In this document: one piece after another, positions 1 to 9,900 of the stretch
How the letters are laid out: every line of letters starts with the position of its first letter
Position numbering within the stretch: the first letter of the stretch is position 1
Source: Geitlerinema sp. PCC 7407
GTDB lineage: Bacteria > Cyanobacteriota > Cyanobacteriia > PCC-7407
NCBI RefSeq assembly: GCF_000317045.1
Contig: NC_019703.1
Location: 1,042,501 to 1,106,500 of the forward strand
DNA length: 64,000 bases
Direction of reading: 5' to 3'
Notes under the pieces: model-generated
The model's database searches: none
What the model was told of the DNA's origin: nothing
What the model saw: the letters and a program-made list of their open reading frames with translations, nothing else
Made by a program: the position numbers and the translations under genes

Positions 1-320
1 CCAAAGCGCTTTAGCAAGGGCAGCTCGGCCTGAGCCGCGCTCTCGAGGGCCAGCCGAAATTCCTCTGGATTCGGCCGATCGAGCTCCAGCGCCGCCAAAA
101 AAATGCGGGCAATGGGCAGATCGGCGTGCTGCTCTAAAAACTTGAACGCCTGCTGGGAACTGCGTCGATAGAGCCCGAGGGACTCCCGCACGACGCGGTC
201 TTGTCGCCGCAAAATCCGAAACCAAAATGCCGCCCGCTCAAGAATCAGCGCAACGGCCAAAACCGAGAAGCCCAGCAGGGGCCACATGACGACCCCGCCC
301 AGGATGAAAAGATTAGCCAT
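1..320 (-). CDS. MotA/TolQ/ExbB-family proton channel, partial (N-terminal part only)
   Basis: The protein starts at the ATG read from 318-320 on the minus strand and runs off the left edge after about 106 residues. It opens with one hydrophobic helix (NLFILGGVVMWPLLGFSVLA) followed by LILERAAFWFRIL, the usual start of ExbB/TolQ-type inner-membrane channels. These proteins use proton flow to energise TonB-like or Tol-like systems, normally with an ExbD/TolR partner encoded next to them; any partner would lie beyond the window. The gene is divergent from the helicase gene at 464, so the 143 bp between them should hold both promoters. The family is fairly sure; which subfamily, and so which transport process, is not visible. 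Confidence 0.82.
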   Translation of the reverse strand, partial: MANLFILGGVVMWPLLGFSVLAVALILERAAFWFRILRRQDRVVRESLGLYRRSSQQAFKFLEQHADLPIARIFLAALELDRPNPEEFRLALESAAQAELPLLKRF

Positions 321-463
321 AGCCTCGAAAGGGAGCGAAAAAACGACCGCGTGCTCCTGCAAGGCTAGCTTACCGGAAGCGGGGGCTGGGCGATCGCCTT
401 CTATAAGGCTGTCACTGGGGCGATCGCCTCGTTAAGCTAGGGCAAGCACCTTTTGCCGCCGCC

Positions 464-2740
464 ATGACCTCCGTCGTTACGCCCCAAGAACTTGCAATTG
501 CCCACCTGCGGGATAGCCTGCGAGCGGGCCAGCGTCCCCTGGCCGACTGGCAGGGCGGCTCGCTGGCGGTGTCGGCGGTCCCGGGCGCGGGCAAGTCCAC
601 GGGGATGGCCACGGCCGCCGCGATCGCGATCGCCCGTCACCAGCTCAACCTGCGGCGTCAGCTGGTGGTCGTCACCTTTACCCGCTCCGCCGCCGCCAAC
701 CTCAAAGCCAAGATTCGCGAAAAGCTCAAGGCCCTCTCTCTGCCGCCCACGGGCTTTACGGTCCACACCCTGCACGGGCTGGCCCTGCACATCGCCAATC
801 GCCACCCCGAGCTGTCGGGCCTGAATCTGGAGAGCGTCACCCTGGTTTCGCCTTCTCAGAACCATCGCCTGATCCGGGCCTGCGTCGATCAGTGGATCGC
901 CGAAAATCCCCTGCGCTACCAGCGGCTCTTGGAGGGCCGCGCCTTCGACGGCGAAGAAACCGAGCGGCTGCGGCGGCAGTCAGTCCTGCGCACCAGCATT
1001 CTGCCGGACCTGGCCCAAACGGTGATCCACGAGGCCAAAAGCTCCGGCCTGACGCCCCAGGACCTGTGGGCCCTCGAGGCTGACGCTCCGGACGAGCTGT
1101 CGGTGCTGGCGATCGCCGCTGGCCTCTACGAGCACTACCAAACCCTCCTGCGGGCGCGGGGCCTGATCGACTACGACGAAATGATCTTGGCGGCTCTGCG
1201 GGTCCTCGAAAACGAGAGCGCCCGCCACCTCTGGCAGAGCCACACCTTCGCGGTCTTTGAGGACGAAGCCCAGGACTCGACGCCGCTGCAAACGCGCCTG
1301 CTCGAAATCCTGGCCACGGACCCCGAACAGCCGGATCAGCCCAACTTGATCCGGGTGGGCGACCCCAATCAGGCCATCAACTCCACCTTTACCCCGGCGG
1401 ACCCGATCTTTTTCCGGGAGTTCTGCGCCCAGTGCCAGACCCAAAACCGCCTGGCCCAGATGACCCAGGCCGGCCGCAGCAGCCCGATTATTTTGGCGGC
1501 GGCCAACTTCGTCCTGGAATGGGTAAATCGCTCTCAGTTGGCGGGCTCCGAGCAGCCCTTTCGGCCCCAGCGCATCGAGCCCGTGCCTCCCGACGACCCC
1601 CAGGCCAACGCCAACCCAGCCCCGACGGGGGGCGGTCTGGAGCTGTGGACGCCTCGGGACATTCATCACACCCTGGAGTTGCTGGGCCAGCGAGTGCGGC
1701 ACCTGCTGACGGAGAACCCGACGGCCAATGGGGCGGTGCTGGTGCGTGAAAACAAGCAGGGGCGCTTTGTGGCCCAGGCTCTGGCCTATCTGGAGAAGGA
1801 GCACGGCATCCCGGTGTACGAGGCGGGCGCCCGCGATCGCCAGTCGCACATTCCCAGTGAAATGCTGGCCCTGCTGCAATTTATTGAGCGGCCCCACTCG
1901 CCGGACTACCTGAAGGCCGCCCTGAAGGTCCTCAGCGATCGCCGACAGATCCCGTCCCAGGATCTCGACGCGATCGCCAGCCAGCCCGAGCGGTTTCTCT
2001 ACCCCAGCCCCCTGGATCCGCCCCAGGCGGAGCCCGTCGCGGCGGCCCGTCGCTACTGTGCGGGGCTTCTGCGGGCGCGCCAGGAGCTGCCGTCCTATCA
2101 GCTCATTACCTTCTTGGCCTTTACCCTCGACTACGAGTCGAGCGAGCTGGCCACCGCCGACAAGCTGGCGACGCGCCTGGTGCAGCAAACAGCGGGGGAT
2201 AACGCTTTGGGGGCCATCCTGAGCGCCCTGAGCGAAATTGTCAGCTCCGAGCGCTTCGAGCCGGTGGAGGCCGAAAACAGCGAGGAGCGCTACACCCGAG
2301 CTGGGCAGCTCACGATCATCACCATGCACAAGGCCAAGGGCCTGGACTGGGACTACGTCTTTTTGCCCTTCCTGCACGAGAATATTTTGCCGGGAAATCT
2401 GCGGGTGCTGCCCCAGGCCCAGTTTTTGGGAGATTTTATGCTGTCGGAGGTGGCCCGGGCCCAGATTCGCGCCAGCCTGCACCGCCAGTTCCCCTTGCCC
2501 GGTAGCGAGGCCGCCTGGCAGCGAGCTGCCGACCTCAAGACCGCCGAAGAGTTTCGCTTGCTGTACGTGGCTATGACCCGCGCCAAGCGGCTGCTGTGGA
2601 TGTCGGCAGCCCAAAAGGCCCCCTTCACCTGGAACAAGCCCGGCAACCTAGAAGACCAGCGGCCCTGCCCAGTGATAGCGGCCCTCCGGCAGCAGTTTCC
2701 GGAGGCGATCGCCTCTGTCCCCGCCGCTAAGGGTTCTTAG
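464..2740 (+). CDS. UvrD/Rep-type (superfamily 1A) ATP-dependent DNA helicase
   Basis: 758 residues. SF1 helicase motifs appear in order: Walker A GAGKST (about 41-46), motif Ia [16 protein letters not shown] (about 68-84), motif [10 protein letters not shown] (about 265-272), motif [13 protein letters not shown], motif [17 protein letters not shown] (about 620-635) and motif [16 protein letters not shown] (about 698-711). This set identifies a 3'-5' DNA-unwinding ATPase of the UvrD/PcrA/Rep group, acting in DNA repair or replication restart. It resembles a shorter cyanobacterial branch rather than canonical PcrA, which has the very conserved DEYQDTN in motif II; here the motif is DEAQDS. The ATG at 464 leaves no room for a longer conserved N terminus. 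The stop codon interlocks with that of convergent ribBA. Function in this organism is inferred from family only. Confidence 0.9.
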   Translation: MTSVVTPQELAIAHLRDSLRAGQRPLADWQGGSLAVSAVPGAGKSTGMATAAAIAIARHQLNLRRQLVVVTFTRSAAANLKAKIREKLKALSLPPTGFTVHTLHGLALHIANRHPELSGLNLESVTLVSPSQNHRLIRACVDQWIAENPLRYQRLLEGRAFDGEETERLRRQSVLRTSILPDLAQTVIHEAKSSGLTPQDLWALEADAPDELSVLAIAAGLYEHYQTLLRARGLIDYDEMILAALRVLENESARHLWQSHTFAVFEDEAQDSTPLQTRLLEILATDPEQPDQPNLIRVGDPNQAINSTFTPADPIFFREFCAQCQTQNRLAQMTQAGRSSPIILAAANFVLEWVNRSQLAGSEQPFRPQRIEPVPPDDPQANANPAPTGGGLELWTPRDIHHTLELLGQRVRHLLTENPTANGAVLVRENKQGRFVAQALAYLEKEHGIPVYEAGARDRQSHIPSEMLALLQFIERPHSPDYLKAALKVLSDRRQIPSQDLDAIASQPERFLYPSPLDPPQAEPVAAARRYCAGLLRARQELPSYQLITFLAFTLDYESSELATADKLATRLVQQTAGDNALGAILSALSEIVSSERFEPVEAENSEERYTRAGQLTIITMHKAKGLDWDYVFLPFLHENILPGNLRVLPQAQFLGDFMLSEVARAQIRASLHRQFPLPGSEAAWQRAADLKTAEEFRLLYVAMTRAKRLLWMSAAQKAPFTWNKPGNLEDQRPCPVIAALRQQFPEAIASVPAAKGS

Positions 2741-4446
2741 CTCACGGTTTTGGCGTCAGCAGTCTGGCAGAAGCTGTAGATTTGCTGGGTTTCCCAGCGA
2801 TCGCTCAGGGTCGAGGGCGGCTGGCTGAGGGGGAAGCTCTGGCGATCGAGCTGGACCTGGAGGTTGGTCAGGGGGTCGACCCCCGCCGCCAGCAAGAACT
2901 CGAGCTGCTCAATTTGGGCCCAGGTGGCTAGGCGATCGAGAATTTGGGCGATCGCCTGACCGTAGGGATGGTTGGGCTGGCGGTACCAGTCCTGTGTCGC
3001 CAGTCCGGTTTGGTCGAGGCCCAGATGGATTGTCAGGGAATTTTTGCCAAAGAGGCCCACTGCCACCGGCCGCGCCTCCTCCTGCACCAGCAGATCGTGC
3101 GATCGCCCCAGATGACGAATGCGCTCGAGCCGCTCGTAGCGCTCCTTCACGCTCAGCGGCTCATCGCGCCACCGGATCGAAATCGTCGTCAGGTAGGTTT
3201 GCAGCAGCAAGTGGCCCAGCTTTTCGGCCTTGGCGGCCAGGTAGCTGGAGTTGTAAGGCGTTGCCTCGATCAGCAGCGGCACCCGGTCCACCATCTCCAG
3301 CCCGTAGCCCTTGAGACCGGCGATTTTCCGGGGATTGTTGGTGATCAAACAGATCTGCTTGACCCCCAGATCGTTGAGAATCTGCGCTCCCACGCCGTAG
3401 TTGCGCAGGTCCGCCGGAAAGCCCAGGCGCTCGTTTGCTTCCACCGTGTCCAGGCCCATGTCTTGCAGCGAGTAGGCCTTGAGCTTGTTGATCAAGCCAA
3501 TGCCCCGCCCTTCTTGGCGCAGATAGACCACCACGCCTTGGCCCGCGTTTTCGATCATTTTCATCGCTGCCTGGAGCTGCATCCGGCAGTCGCAGCGCAG
3601 GGAGCCCAGAGAATCCCCCGTCAGACACTCCGAGTGCATCCGCACCATGACCGTGCCCGCCGAGAACTGGTCCGGCTCGCCTTTGACGATCGCCACGTGC
3701 TCCGAGTTATCCAGGATATTGCGGTAGCCGTAGATCTTGAAGTGGCCGAACTCGCTGGGCAGGTCAGCCACGGTCTCGCGCACCACAAAGCGCTCGTGCT
3801 GGAGCCGATAGCTGATCAGGTCCGCGATGCTGATGATCTTGAGGTTGAACTGGCGGGCGTACTCCAGCAGCTGGGGAAGCCGCGCCATGGAGCCGTCGGG
3901 ATTCTGGATTTCGCAGATGACGCCCGATGGATACAGACCCGCCATGCGGGCCAGGTCGACGGCGGCTTCGGTGTGGCCGGCGCGCTTGAGGACGCCGCCT
4001 TCGCGGGCCCGGATCGGGAAGATGTGTCCTGGCCGCGCCAGGTCGAAGGGCTTGCTGGCCGGGTTGATGGCGACCTGGATGGTGCGCGCCCGGTCTTCGG
4101 CGGAGATGCCGGTGCTGACGCCGAGATGGGGGGCGGCGTCGATGCTGACGGTGAAGGCCGTTTGATTGCGATCGGTATTATTCGATACCATCAACGGCAG
4201 ATCCAGCTCGTCAAGGCGATCGCCCGTCATGGCGAGACAGATCAGCCCTCTGGCTTCGACCGCCATGAAATTAATCATGTCGGGGGTGGCAAACTGGGCC
4301 GCGCAAATGAGATCCCCTTCGTTTTCGCGGTTTTCGTCATCGACGACGACGATGGCGCGCCCAGCCTTGAGGTCGGCGAGGGCAGCAGCAATGCTGTCAA
4401 ACTGCGGGGCGGGTGTGAAAGAGTCGGATTGGTGAAGCGGTTCCAC
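2737..4446 (-). CDS. ribBA: Bifunctional 3,4-dihydroxy-2-butanone-4-phosphate synthase / GTP cyclohydrolase II
   Basis: 569 residues. The RibB half shows [10 protein letters not shown] (about 36-45), TGISAEDRA (about 112-120) and [13 protein letters not shown] (about 158-170), the metal and substrate-binding segments that convert ribulose 5-phosphate to dihydroxybutanone phosphate. The RibA half shows the zinc site with C274, C285 and C287 (HSEC then LRCDC) and RQEGRGIG (about 310-317), which opens the GTP imidazole ring. Together they supply both precursors for riboflavin. About 140 residues after the RibA domain form a C-terminal extension that I recall from other cyanobacterial RibBA proteins and whose role is not known to me. 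I see no FMN riboswitch in the 408-bp leader. The 3' end overlaps the helicase stop by 4 nt. Confidence 0.97.
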   Translation of the reverse strand: MEPLHQSDSFTPAPQFDSIAAALADLKAGRAIVVVDDENRENEGDLICAAQFATPDMINFMAVEARGLICLAMTGDRLDELDLPLMVSNNTDRNQTAFTVSIDAAPHLGVSTGISAEDRARTIQVAINPASKPFDLARPGHIFPIRAREGGVLKRAGHTEAAVDLARMAGLYPSGVICEIQNPDGSMARLPQLLEYARQFNLKIISIADLISYRLQHERFVVRETVADLPSEFGHFKIYGYRNILDNSEHVAIVKGEPDQFSAGTVMVRMHSECLTGDSLGSLRCDCRMQLQAAMKMIENAGQGVVVYLRQEGRGIGLINKLKAYSLQDMGLDTVEANERLGFPADLRNYGVGAQILNDLGVKQICLITNNPRKIAGLKGYGLEMVDRVPLLIEATPYNSSYLAAKAEKLGHLLLQTYLTTISIRWRDEPLSVKERYERLERIRHLGRSHDLLVQEEARPVAVGLFGKNSLTIHLGLDQTGLATQDWYRQPNHPYGQAIAQILDRLATWAQIEQLEFLLAAGVDPLTNLQVQLDRQSFPLSQPPSTLSDRWETQQIYSFCQTADAKTVS

Positions 4447-4854
4447 TAGAGAAATGGTGAAGCGAAAGAACTGTTAAGGTTTCTTAATAGGTAGTTCTGA
4501 TTGTATCTTGTCTTCCCAGAACCTTTGGGGCGATCGCCTTTACCACGGAGGTTGACGGCCCTAAGGGAGAGTCAAAAGCTGGGTCTGAGCCCGACCCAAC
4601 CAAAAGCCTGAAGGTGGCTCATGGGCTGTATTTTTTTGCAGTATAGTTGAGCCATCGGCGGGCAACTAAGGGATAAATTCCCGATAAAGAGGCAGTTTGA
4701 GGGCTCAATCAGGACGGTTGTGTTCTTGGATCAGGGTATTCACTGAGGGGAAATCAGTCTTAGAGAGGCCAAACAGTCTCTCTCTGGAAAACCCCAAAAT
4801 TCTCCGTTGTGATGACGGGTAGTCTGTCAAAAAACTCCACAGGAATTTGGTGTT
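4447..4854. promoter_or_regulatory. Divergent ribBA/argC intergenic region
   Basis: 408 bp with no convincing open frame. A possible -10 for argC is TATAGT at 4642-4647, which would give a leader of about 200 nt. Within that leader AGAGAG (4762-4767) and CTCTCT (4778-4783) could pair into a small hairpin. Neither element is proven; no riboswitch fold was recognised. Confidence 0.35.
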
Positions 4855-5913
4855 ATGGGTGACGTTGGGCAGGTACCGGTTGGGATTATAGGTGCCTCAG
4901 GCTATGGCGGTGTGCAGTTGGTTCGCCTGCTGATGGACCATCCAGGAATTGAGGTGGCCTATTTGGGCGGTGAGAGCAGCGCGGGAAAGTCGTTTTCTCA
5001 CCTCTATCCCCACTTGGGTCATGCGGTCCATTTGACGATCGAGCCGATCGATCTGGAGGCGATCGCCCAGCGCTGTCGAGCCGTGTTCTTGTCGCTGCCC
5101 AATGGTCTGGCCCACCAGATCGCCCCGACCCTGCTGGAGAAGGGGTGCAAGGTGCTGGATTTGTCGGCGGACTACCGATTTTTCAATCTAGACACCTATA
5201 AGTCCTGGTACGGAGGCGATCGCCTAGATGGCGCGATCGCTGAAACGGCGGTGTATGGCTTGCCTGAGCTTTACCGCGATCGCATTGCCGAAGCGTCCTT
5301 GGTCGGCTGCCCGGGCTGCTACCCCACGGCCAGTTTGCTGGCCCTAGCGCCCCTGCTCAAGCAAGGCCTCATTTTGCCTGACAGCACCGTGATCGACGCC
5401 AAGTCGGGCACCTCCGGCGGCGGCCGTCAGGCCAAGGTCGGCATGCTCCTGGCTGAGGCCGACAACTCTGTGAGCGCCTACGGCGTCGCCCGCCACCGCC
5501 ACACCCCCGAAATCGAGCAAATCTGTAGCGATTTGGCGGGCCATGAGGTCACGGTGCAGTTTACGCCCCACCTGATGCCCATGGTGCGCGGCATTCTCTC
5601 CACGGTGTACGCCACGCTCCGCGATCCGGGCCTGGTGCGCGAAGATTTGCTGACGATCTACTCTGCCTTTTATCGCAACTCGCCCTGGGTGAAGCTGCTG
5701 CCCAGCGGCACCTATCCCCAGACCAAGTGGGCCGCAGGCACCAACCTGGCCTACATCGGCATCGAGGTGGACCCCCGGACGGGCCGCGTGATCGTGATGT
5801 CTGCGATCGACAACTTGGTGAAAGGTCAGGCAGGCCAAGCGGTCCAGTGCCTCAACCTGATGCTGGGCCTAGAAGAGACCCTCGGCTTGCCCCAGCTGTC
5901 GTTCTATCCATAA
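4855..5913 (+). CDS. argC: N-acetyl-gamma-glutamyl-phosphate reductase
   Basis: 352 residues, normal length for the family. The Rossmann glycine motif is [16 protein letters not shown] (from about residue 11), and the active-site cysteine is C155 in GCPGCYPTA, which forms the acyl-enzyme during NADPH-dependent reduction of N-acetylglutamyl phosphate to the semialdehyde in arginine synthesis. [10 protein letters not shown] and the C-terminal [17 protein letters not shown] are also typical. It stands alone, divergent from ribBA. A hairpin followed by T residues that could end its transcript lies inside the convergent RNA-binding-protein gene at 5993-6016. Confidence 0.97.
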   Translation: MGDVGQVPVGIIGASGYGGVQLVRLLMDHPGIEVAYLGGESSAGKSFSHLYPHLGHAVHLTIEPIDLEAIAQRCRAVFLSLPNGLAHQIAPTLLEKGCKVLDLSADYRFFNLDTYKSWYGGDRLDGAIAETAVYGLPELYRDRIAEASLVGCPGCYPTASLLALAPLLKQGLILPDSTVIDAKSGTSGGGRQAKVGMLLAEADNSVSAYGVARHRHTPEIEQICSDLAGHEVTVQFTPHLMPMVRGILSTVYATLRDPGLVREDLLTIYSAFYRNSPWVKLLPSGTYPQTKWAAGTNLAYIGIEVDPRTGRVIVMSAIDNLVKGQAGQAVQCLNLMLGLEETLGLPQLSFYP

Positions 5914-5973
5914 TCGCGGCGATCGCGATGGGCCAGAGAGGGCGATCGCGCTTCCCTGGCCAAACCCAAAGTT

Positions 5974-6246
5974 CTAGCGCCGGAAGCTGCCTCCCCGAGA
6001 CTCCTCTCGGGGTTTTGCTTTATTCACTCGCAGCTGGCGTCCCATCCACTCAGCGCCATTGAGCTCCTCGATGGCGGAGTCCTCTGTGCTGTCATCGGTC
6101 AAGTCCACAAAGGCAAAGCCCCGCATCCGGCCTGTTTCGCGATCGGTGGGCAGGACCACTCGTTCGACGGTGCCGTACTCCGCAAAGACGCTCCGAACAT
6201 CCTCTTCTGTCGCTTGGTAGGACAGGTTGCCAACGTAAATAGTCAT
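5974..6246 (-). CDS. Short RRM-domain RNA-binding protein (cyanobacterial Rbp type)
   Basis: 90 residues: a single RRM domain with RNP2 IYVGNLSY (about 3-10) and RNP1 RGFAFVDL (about 42-49), then a short basic tail ending RGGSFRR. Cyanobacterial Rbp proteins of this size bind RNA; several relatives respond to cold or help localise mRNAs of membrane proteins. The tail here is short and has only a hint of the glycine-rich region found in some relatives. The last codons of the gene double as the stem-loop that would end convergent argC. No terminator of its own is evident. Family assignment is secure; the specific role is not. Confidence 0.92.
   Translation of the reverse strand: MTIYVGNLSYQATEEDVRSVFAEYGTVERVVLPTDRETGRMRGFAFVDLTDDSTEDSAIEELNGAEWMGRQLRVNKAKPREESRGGSFRR
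5993..6016 (+). terminator. Probable argC terminator inside the 3' end of the convergent rbp gene
   Basis: CCCCGAGA (5993-6000), loop CTCC, TCTCGGGG (6005-6012), then TTTT on the plus strand. The 8-bp stem is perfect. It lies about 80 bp after the argC stop and within the coding sequence of the opposite-strand RRM gene. Confidence 0.65.
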
Positions 6247-6547
6247 AAAAATCAGTCAGTAGGCCAAACAGCGGGCCGCAGTTGCCAGCGCTGTGGGCGA
6301 TCGCCTTCTGGGCTGCCGTTTTGCCCCGCGCTCAGCGAAAACCTCTGGGCAAACAAGGGACAAAACCGGGGACAGAGTGAAATCAAGGGCGATCGCGCTG
6401 CAAAGCGCTATATCCCAGCCAATCTGCGGTTGGGACCCATCATAGCCCGACCTTTTTGGCCCAAAAGATCGCCTACACTACAAAATTGCGCCCCGCAGAT
6501 GATTCTGGAGGCGCATTGTCAGGACTTCTTAATATTGGCGAGTGCCG
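6247..6547. other. Intergenic region upstream of the RRM gene
   Basis: 301 bp between two minus-strand genes. It should contain the promoter and leader of the RRM gene. I see two HIP1 copies and no convincing small gene, RNA or clear promoter boxes. Confidence 0.3.
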
Positions 6548-6763
6548 CTAGTCGATGGTGATGGACTGCGGACCGTCTCCCTTGCCGTTCTGGCTGCTGT
6601 TGGAGGGGGTAGCGCTGGGCCGACCGGCTTGCTGATCGAGCCAGCTGCGGACCGGGTCTTCGGTGAGGCTCAGGCGAAAAATACCGGAAAAAAGACCGCC
6701 CGTGAAGGCAACGGGGTTCTGGGAAAACTCACGCACGAGGGGGGTTAGTTCGGTCAAAAACAT
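6548..6763 (-). CDS. Small conserved cyanobacterial protein of unknown function
   Basis: 71 residues from the ATG at 6761-6763, starting MFLTELTPLVREFSQNPVAF and continuing GGLFSGIFRLSLTEDPVRSW. The FxGG(L/F)xSGxxRLxLxxDPVxxWLDQQ pattern is one I recall from short cyanobacterial hypothetical proteins. The N-terminal two thirds could form an amphipathic helix plus a short hydrophobic stretch; the tail after about residue 50 is Ser/Gly/Asn-rich and probably unstructured. The frame stays open upstream past the nrdJ stop, but the protein-like sequence begins at this ATG. It lies downstream of nrdJ in the same direction with a 154-bp gap, so co-transcription is possible. No function is assigned. 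Confidence 0.68.
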   Translation of the reverse strand: MFLTELTPLVREFSQNPVAFTGGLFSGIFRLSLTEDPVRSWLDQQAGRPSATPSNSSQNGKGDGPQSITID

Positions 6764-6917
6764 GGCTGCATCCTTGGCGAAAGCGTTGGGGCCTTCTGGA
6801 AAAGGCGTTTCTACAAGGAATCCTAGCGCGATCGCCGGGATTCGGTAGAGGGCGATCGCCGTGGAGAATGACCCCAAGCGGCGATCGCTTCGAGATACGG
6901 ACTTAGCCTGACTAGCC

Positions 6918-9900
6918 CTAGTTGCTGGGCTGCTGCTCAGGCAGTAGGCACTTGTCGGAGTCGCAGCCAGCGGGTCCAGCCTCGGCCATTTCGCCCAGGT
7001 CGTACCGGCTGAGGGCGGCGTGGAAGTCTGCCGTTGCGCGGCGCTGCTTGACCGCGTCCAGCATGGCTTCGTAGGTTTCCTTCGAGATCGGCTCAAAGGG
7101 CAGCCGGGGGAAGGTTTGCAGGTCATCAAAGCGGGCCAGCAGAGCCGCTGACATGTAGCCTTCATCTCCCTCGATCGCCTGGAAGATGCGATCGCCCAGA
7201 CTCTCGATCTCGCCTTCCCGCAGCTCGATGGTGGCGCTGGTGTTGTGGGTCACGTAGTGCCGCTGCACCTGCATGTAGAAGTCAAACTGTGCGTCAGCCG
7301 AGAACTGAGAAATATCAATTTGATCTGCCCCTGGCAGATTGGCCCAGGGCACTTCTACCGGGATTTCTACCAGCCACTCCGTGCAGCGCGGATCGAAAGG
7401 ATCGTTGAGCAAATTGCCCTGCTCATCCTTATCTGATTGCGAGGGCACCACTGAGTAGCCAAAATCAATGCAGGCCAGGGCGACCGGGTCATTCTTGCGG
7501 AAGGTGATCCGCCGAATGTAGCGCTGGGCCTTGGGGGGGTGCCAGCCTGGGGCTGCGCTGGTCAGCAGCGACTTGGTGCCGGAGGGCTGGACCGTGGTGC
7601 AGCGGTTGGGCCGCTTGATCCCGTGGCGATCGCAGTAGTCCCACACTGCCGCGTGGACGATCTCGCGCCAGCGGCTCAGGTACTCTGCCTCCTTCCGCCG
7701 GAACTCTGCGCCCTCGGGGGTGTCAGGACGCCCTGCCTCCCACCAGCGCAGCCAGTCTGACCCAAAAGCCGTCACAAAGAAATCAAACAGCCCCGTGAAG
7801 GAAACCCCCACGATGGGATCGAGTTCTCGAGAGTCCTGATAGCGCGGCTCCTGGAACTGGTGGTTGAGCAGCGCCGCCACAGAGAGCGCCCCCGCCGTAA
7901 AGGCTTCTGCCTGCTCATTCAGGTTCTGCGGATCGATGCGGTTTAGGTGCACCTCCGAAAGGTTGCACTGTCCGGTGAGAGTACCGCCAAAGACTCCCTT
8001 GTGAAACTCCGGCTCGTTGAAGCAGTAGCTATCGTGCTGTCCCGGCAGGGGTTCCACCGAGCGGATTACTTGCCACTTGCCCTTGATCTTGGGCGCATGG
8101 CCTCTGGAGGTATCCACTCGCTGGCAGGGAATGGCGGCACAGTCGGTAATTTGCAGATACCACAGATCCTTTTTGCGGACCCCCAGGTTGGTTTTGCTGC
8201 CGGCCTTGGCCATGAGGTTGATCGAGGAGGCAATGCCGCACTTCAGCAGCAGCAGGTACAGGCGGTAGGCTCGGTCATAGTCAGAAACATAGAGCCGTAC
8301 GCCGCCAGAGGAAGTCTCCGAGCCATCGGCATCAATGAGTCCGGCGATGAAATGCAAGATGCCTTCGCGGTTCCAGCTTGCTAGGGCTTCAAGGGCTTGG
8401 GCCTCGCCCTTGAGGGCGCGTACCTGCTCCGGATCAAAGTTTTCGTGGAAGCCCGTGTACAGCAAGCAGGGCGTTTCTGGGTTTTGGGCGTAGTAGCGCG
8501 GCGTGCCGGAGGTCCGTCCTGCCAAGGCAAGGCTCTGATAGCTCTTGACCCCGTAAAGCCGCAACTGAAGCTGGGGCTTGCCATGGGATTTGCACAGCGA
8601 GCCATCACCGACCAATTGACCGAGGGTATAGGCCCAGGTGGGATCGACAAACTTGCCGTCGCGGTAGTCAATCTTGAACGGCTCTGTGTGCAAGGCGTAG
8701 GGATGGCTGGTGAGGCGATCGCTCAGTTCCTCGGTAGTCACTTCGGTGTAGGTGCTGCTAAAGCGATCGCCCACAAAGAAGCGGTGCTTGGCGGTCACAT
8801 CCAGCGATGTGCCATCCCCAAAGGTGACTCGATAAAGCTGACGGTTTCGCCCTGTCTGAACAGGAACCACCTGGCTCCAGCGGCGACCATTCCATACTTC
8901 CACCGCTTGTCCCACCAGAGATTGAATGGGGTGCAGACCATCGCGGGTGATCAGCAGTGTGGAGCCCGCAACGCAGTGGAAATCAGCCCCCAGGATTTCT
9001 CCGCAGTTGTGGGCGACTAGGCCATTGGCGTCAAATCGGGCCGGACCGGGCACGGTGCAGTCGTAGACCGCCTCGACACCATCAGGCACAACGCTAGCCA
9101 CTGTCGCGGTAAACCGCTCGCGCCCATACTGCGCCGAAGCCTCGGCTAATTGCGCTGTCTTTGCAGGGTCCTGGAAGCCGATGAGTGCTGCAAAGATCGC
9201 GAGGTTGTCATTGGCGATCGCCAACTCGGGCTGAGCTCCTGACCTAGCGTCAATCGCAGAAACAATTCCCAGGCGTCCCAGCATTCGCTGCACCGCTTGC
9301 AGATCCGCCAGACTGCTTTGAGCGAGACGCACACTGACGCTTCCGGTCGGGCTGCTCTGAATGCGGCTATGGGCACTAAACAGCCCCTGCAAAAAGCCTT
9401 GATAAAACTCGTAGCTCCCTTGTTCTATGGCGGAAGTGACGGCTGGTTGGTCTAGGATGACGCCAAACTCCGTGGCGAGACTAGCAACCTCTCCAGAATT
9501 GAGGGCTTTACGGGTGAGGGTTTGCGTGCGGACTAAAGCGGGCTTGGCCACCACTGCCTGAGCCAAGCTGTCGCTGCCGACTAGAGAGCCGAGCAGCTGA
9601 CCAGAGGCCAAGGTACCTTGGCCAGCCCAAGGCTGTAGGCCCCGGTGGTTGTGCAGCAAAACGCGATCGCCGGGTTGGAGGGTTTCAGCTGCCACCCAGT
9701 CGGTGTATTGAGCTTTCTGGGTCTGGGCCGTCACCTTCAAGACTTTGTGGTTGCCGGTTAGGCGCAGGCTGTAGCCCTCTTGGGTTGTCAGCTTGAGCAC
9801 GTCCTTGGTGCCGGAGTAGAAGAAACCAGCAGGCGTGGTGCTAAACAGCTCGCCATTGACGTAGGTGCTGTGCTGAACCCCGATCAGGTCCTTGACTTGG

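Noticed and set aside
980-2614. Long open frame opposite the helicase gene (544 codons)
   Set aside because: High-GC antisense shadow of the helicase; no domain features.
2944-4449. Long open frame opposite ribBA (501 codons)
   Set aside because: It is the complement of a clearly conserved gene, and its translation is Arg/His/Gly-rich without any family motif.
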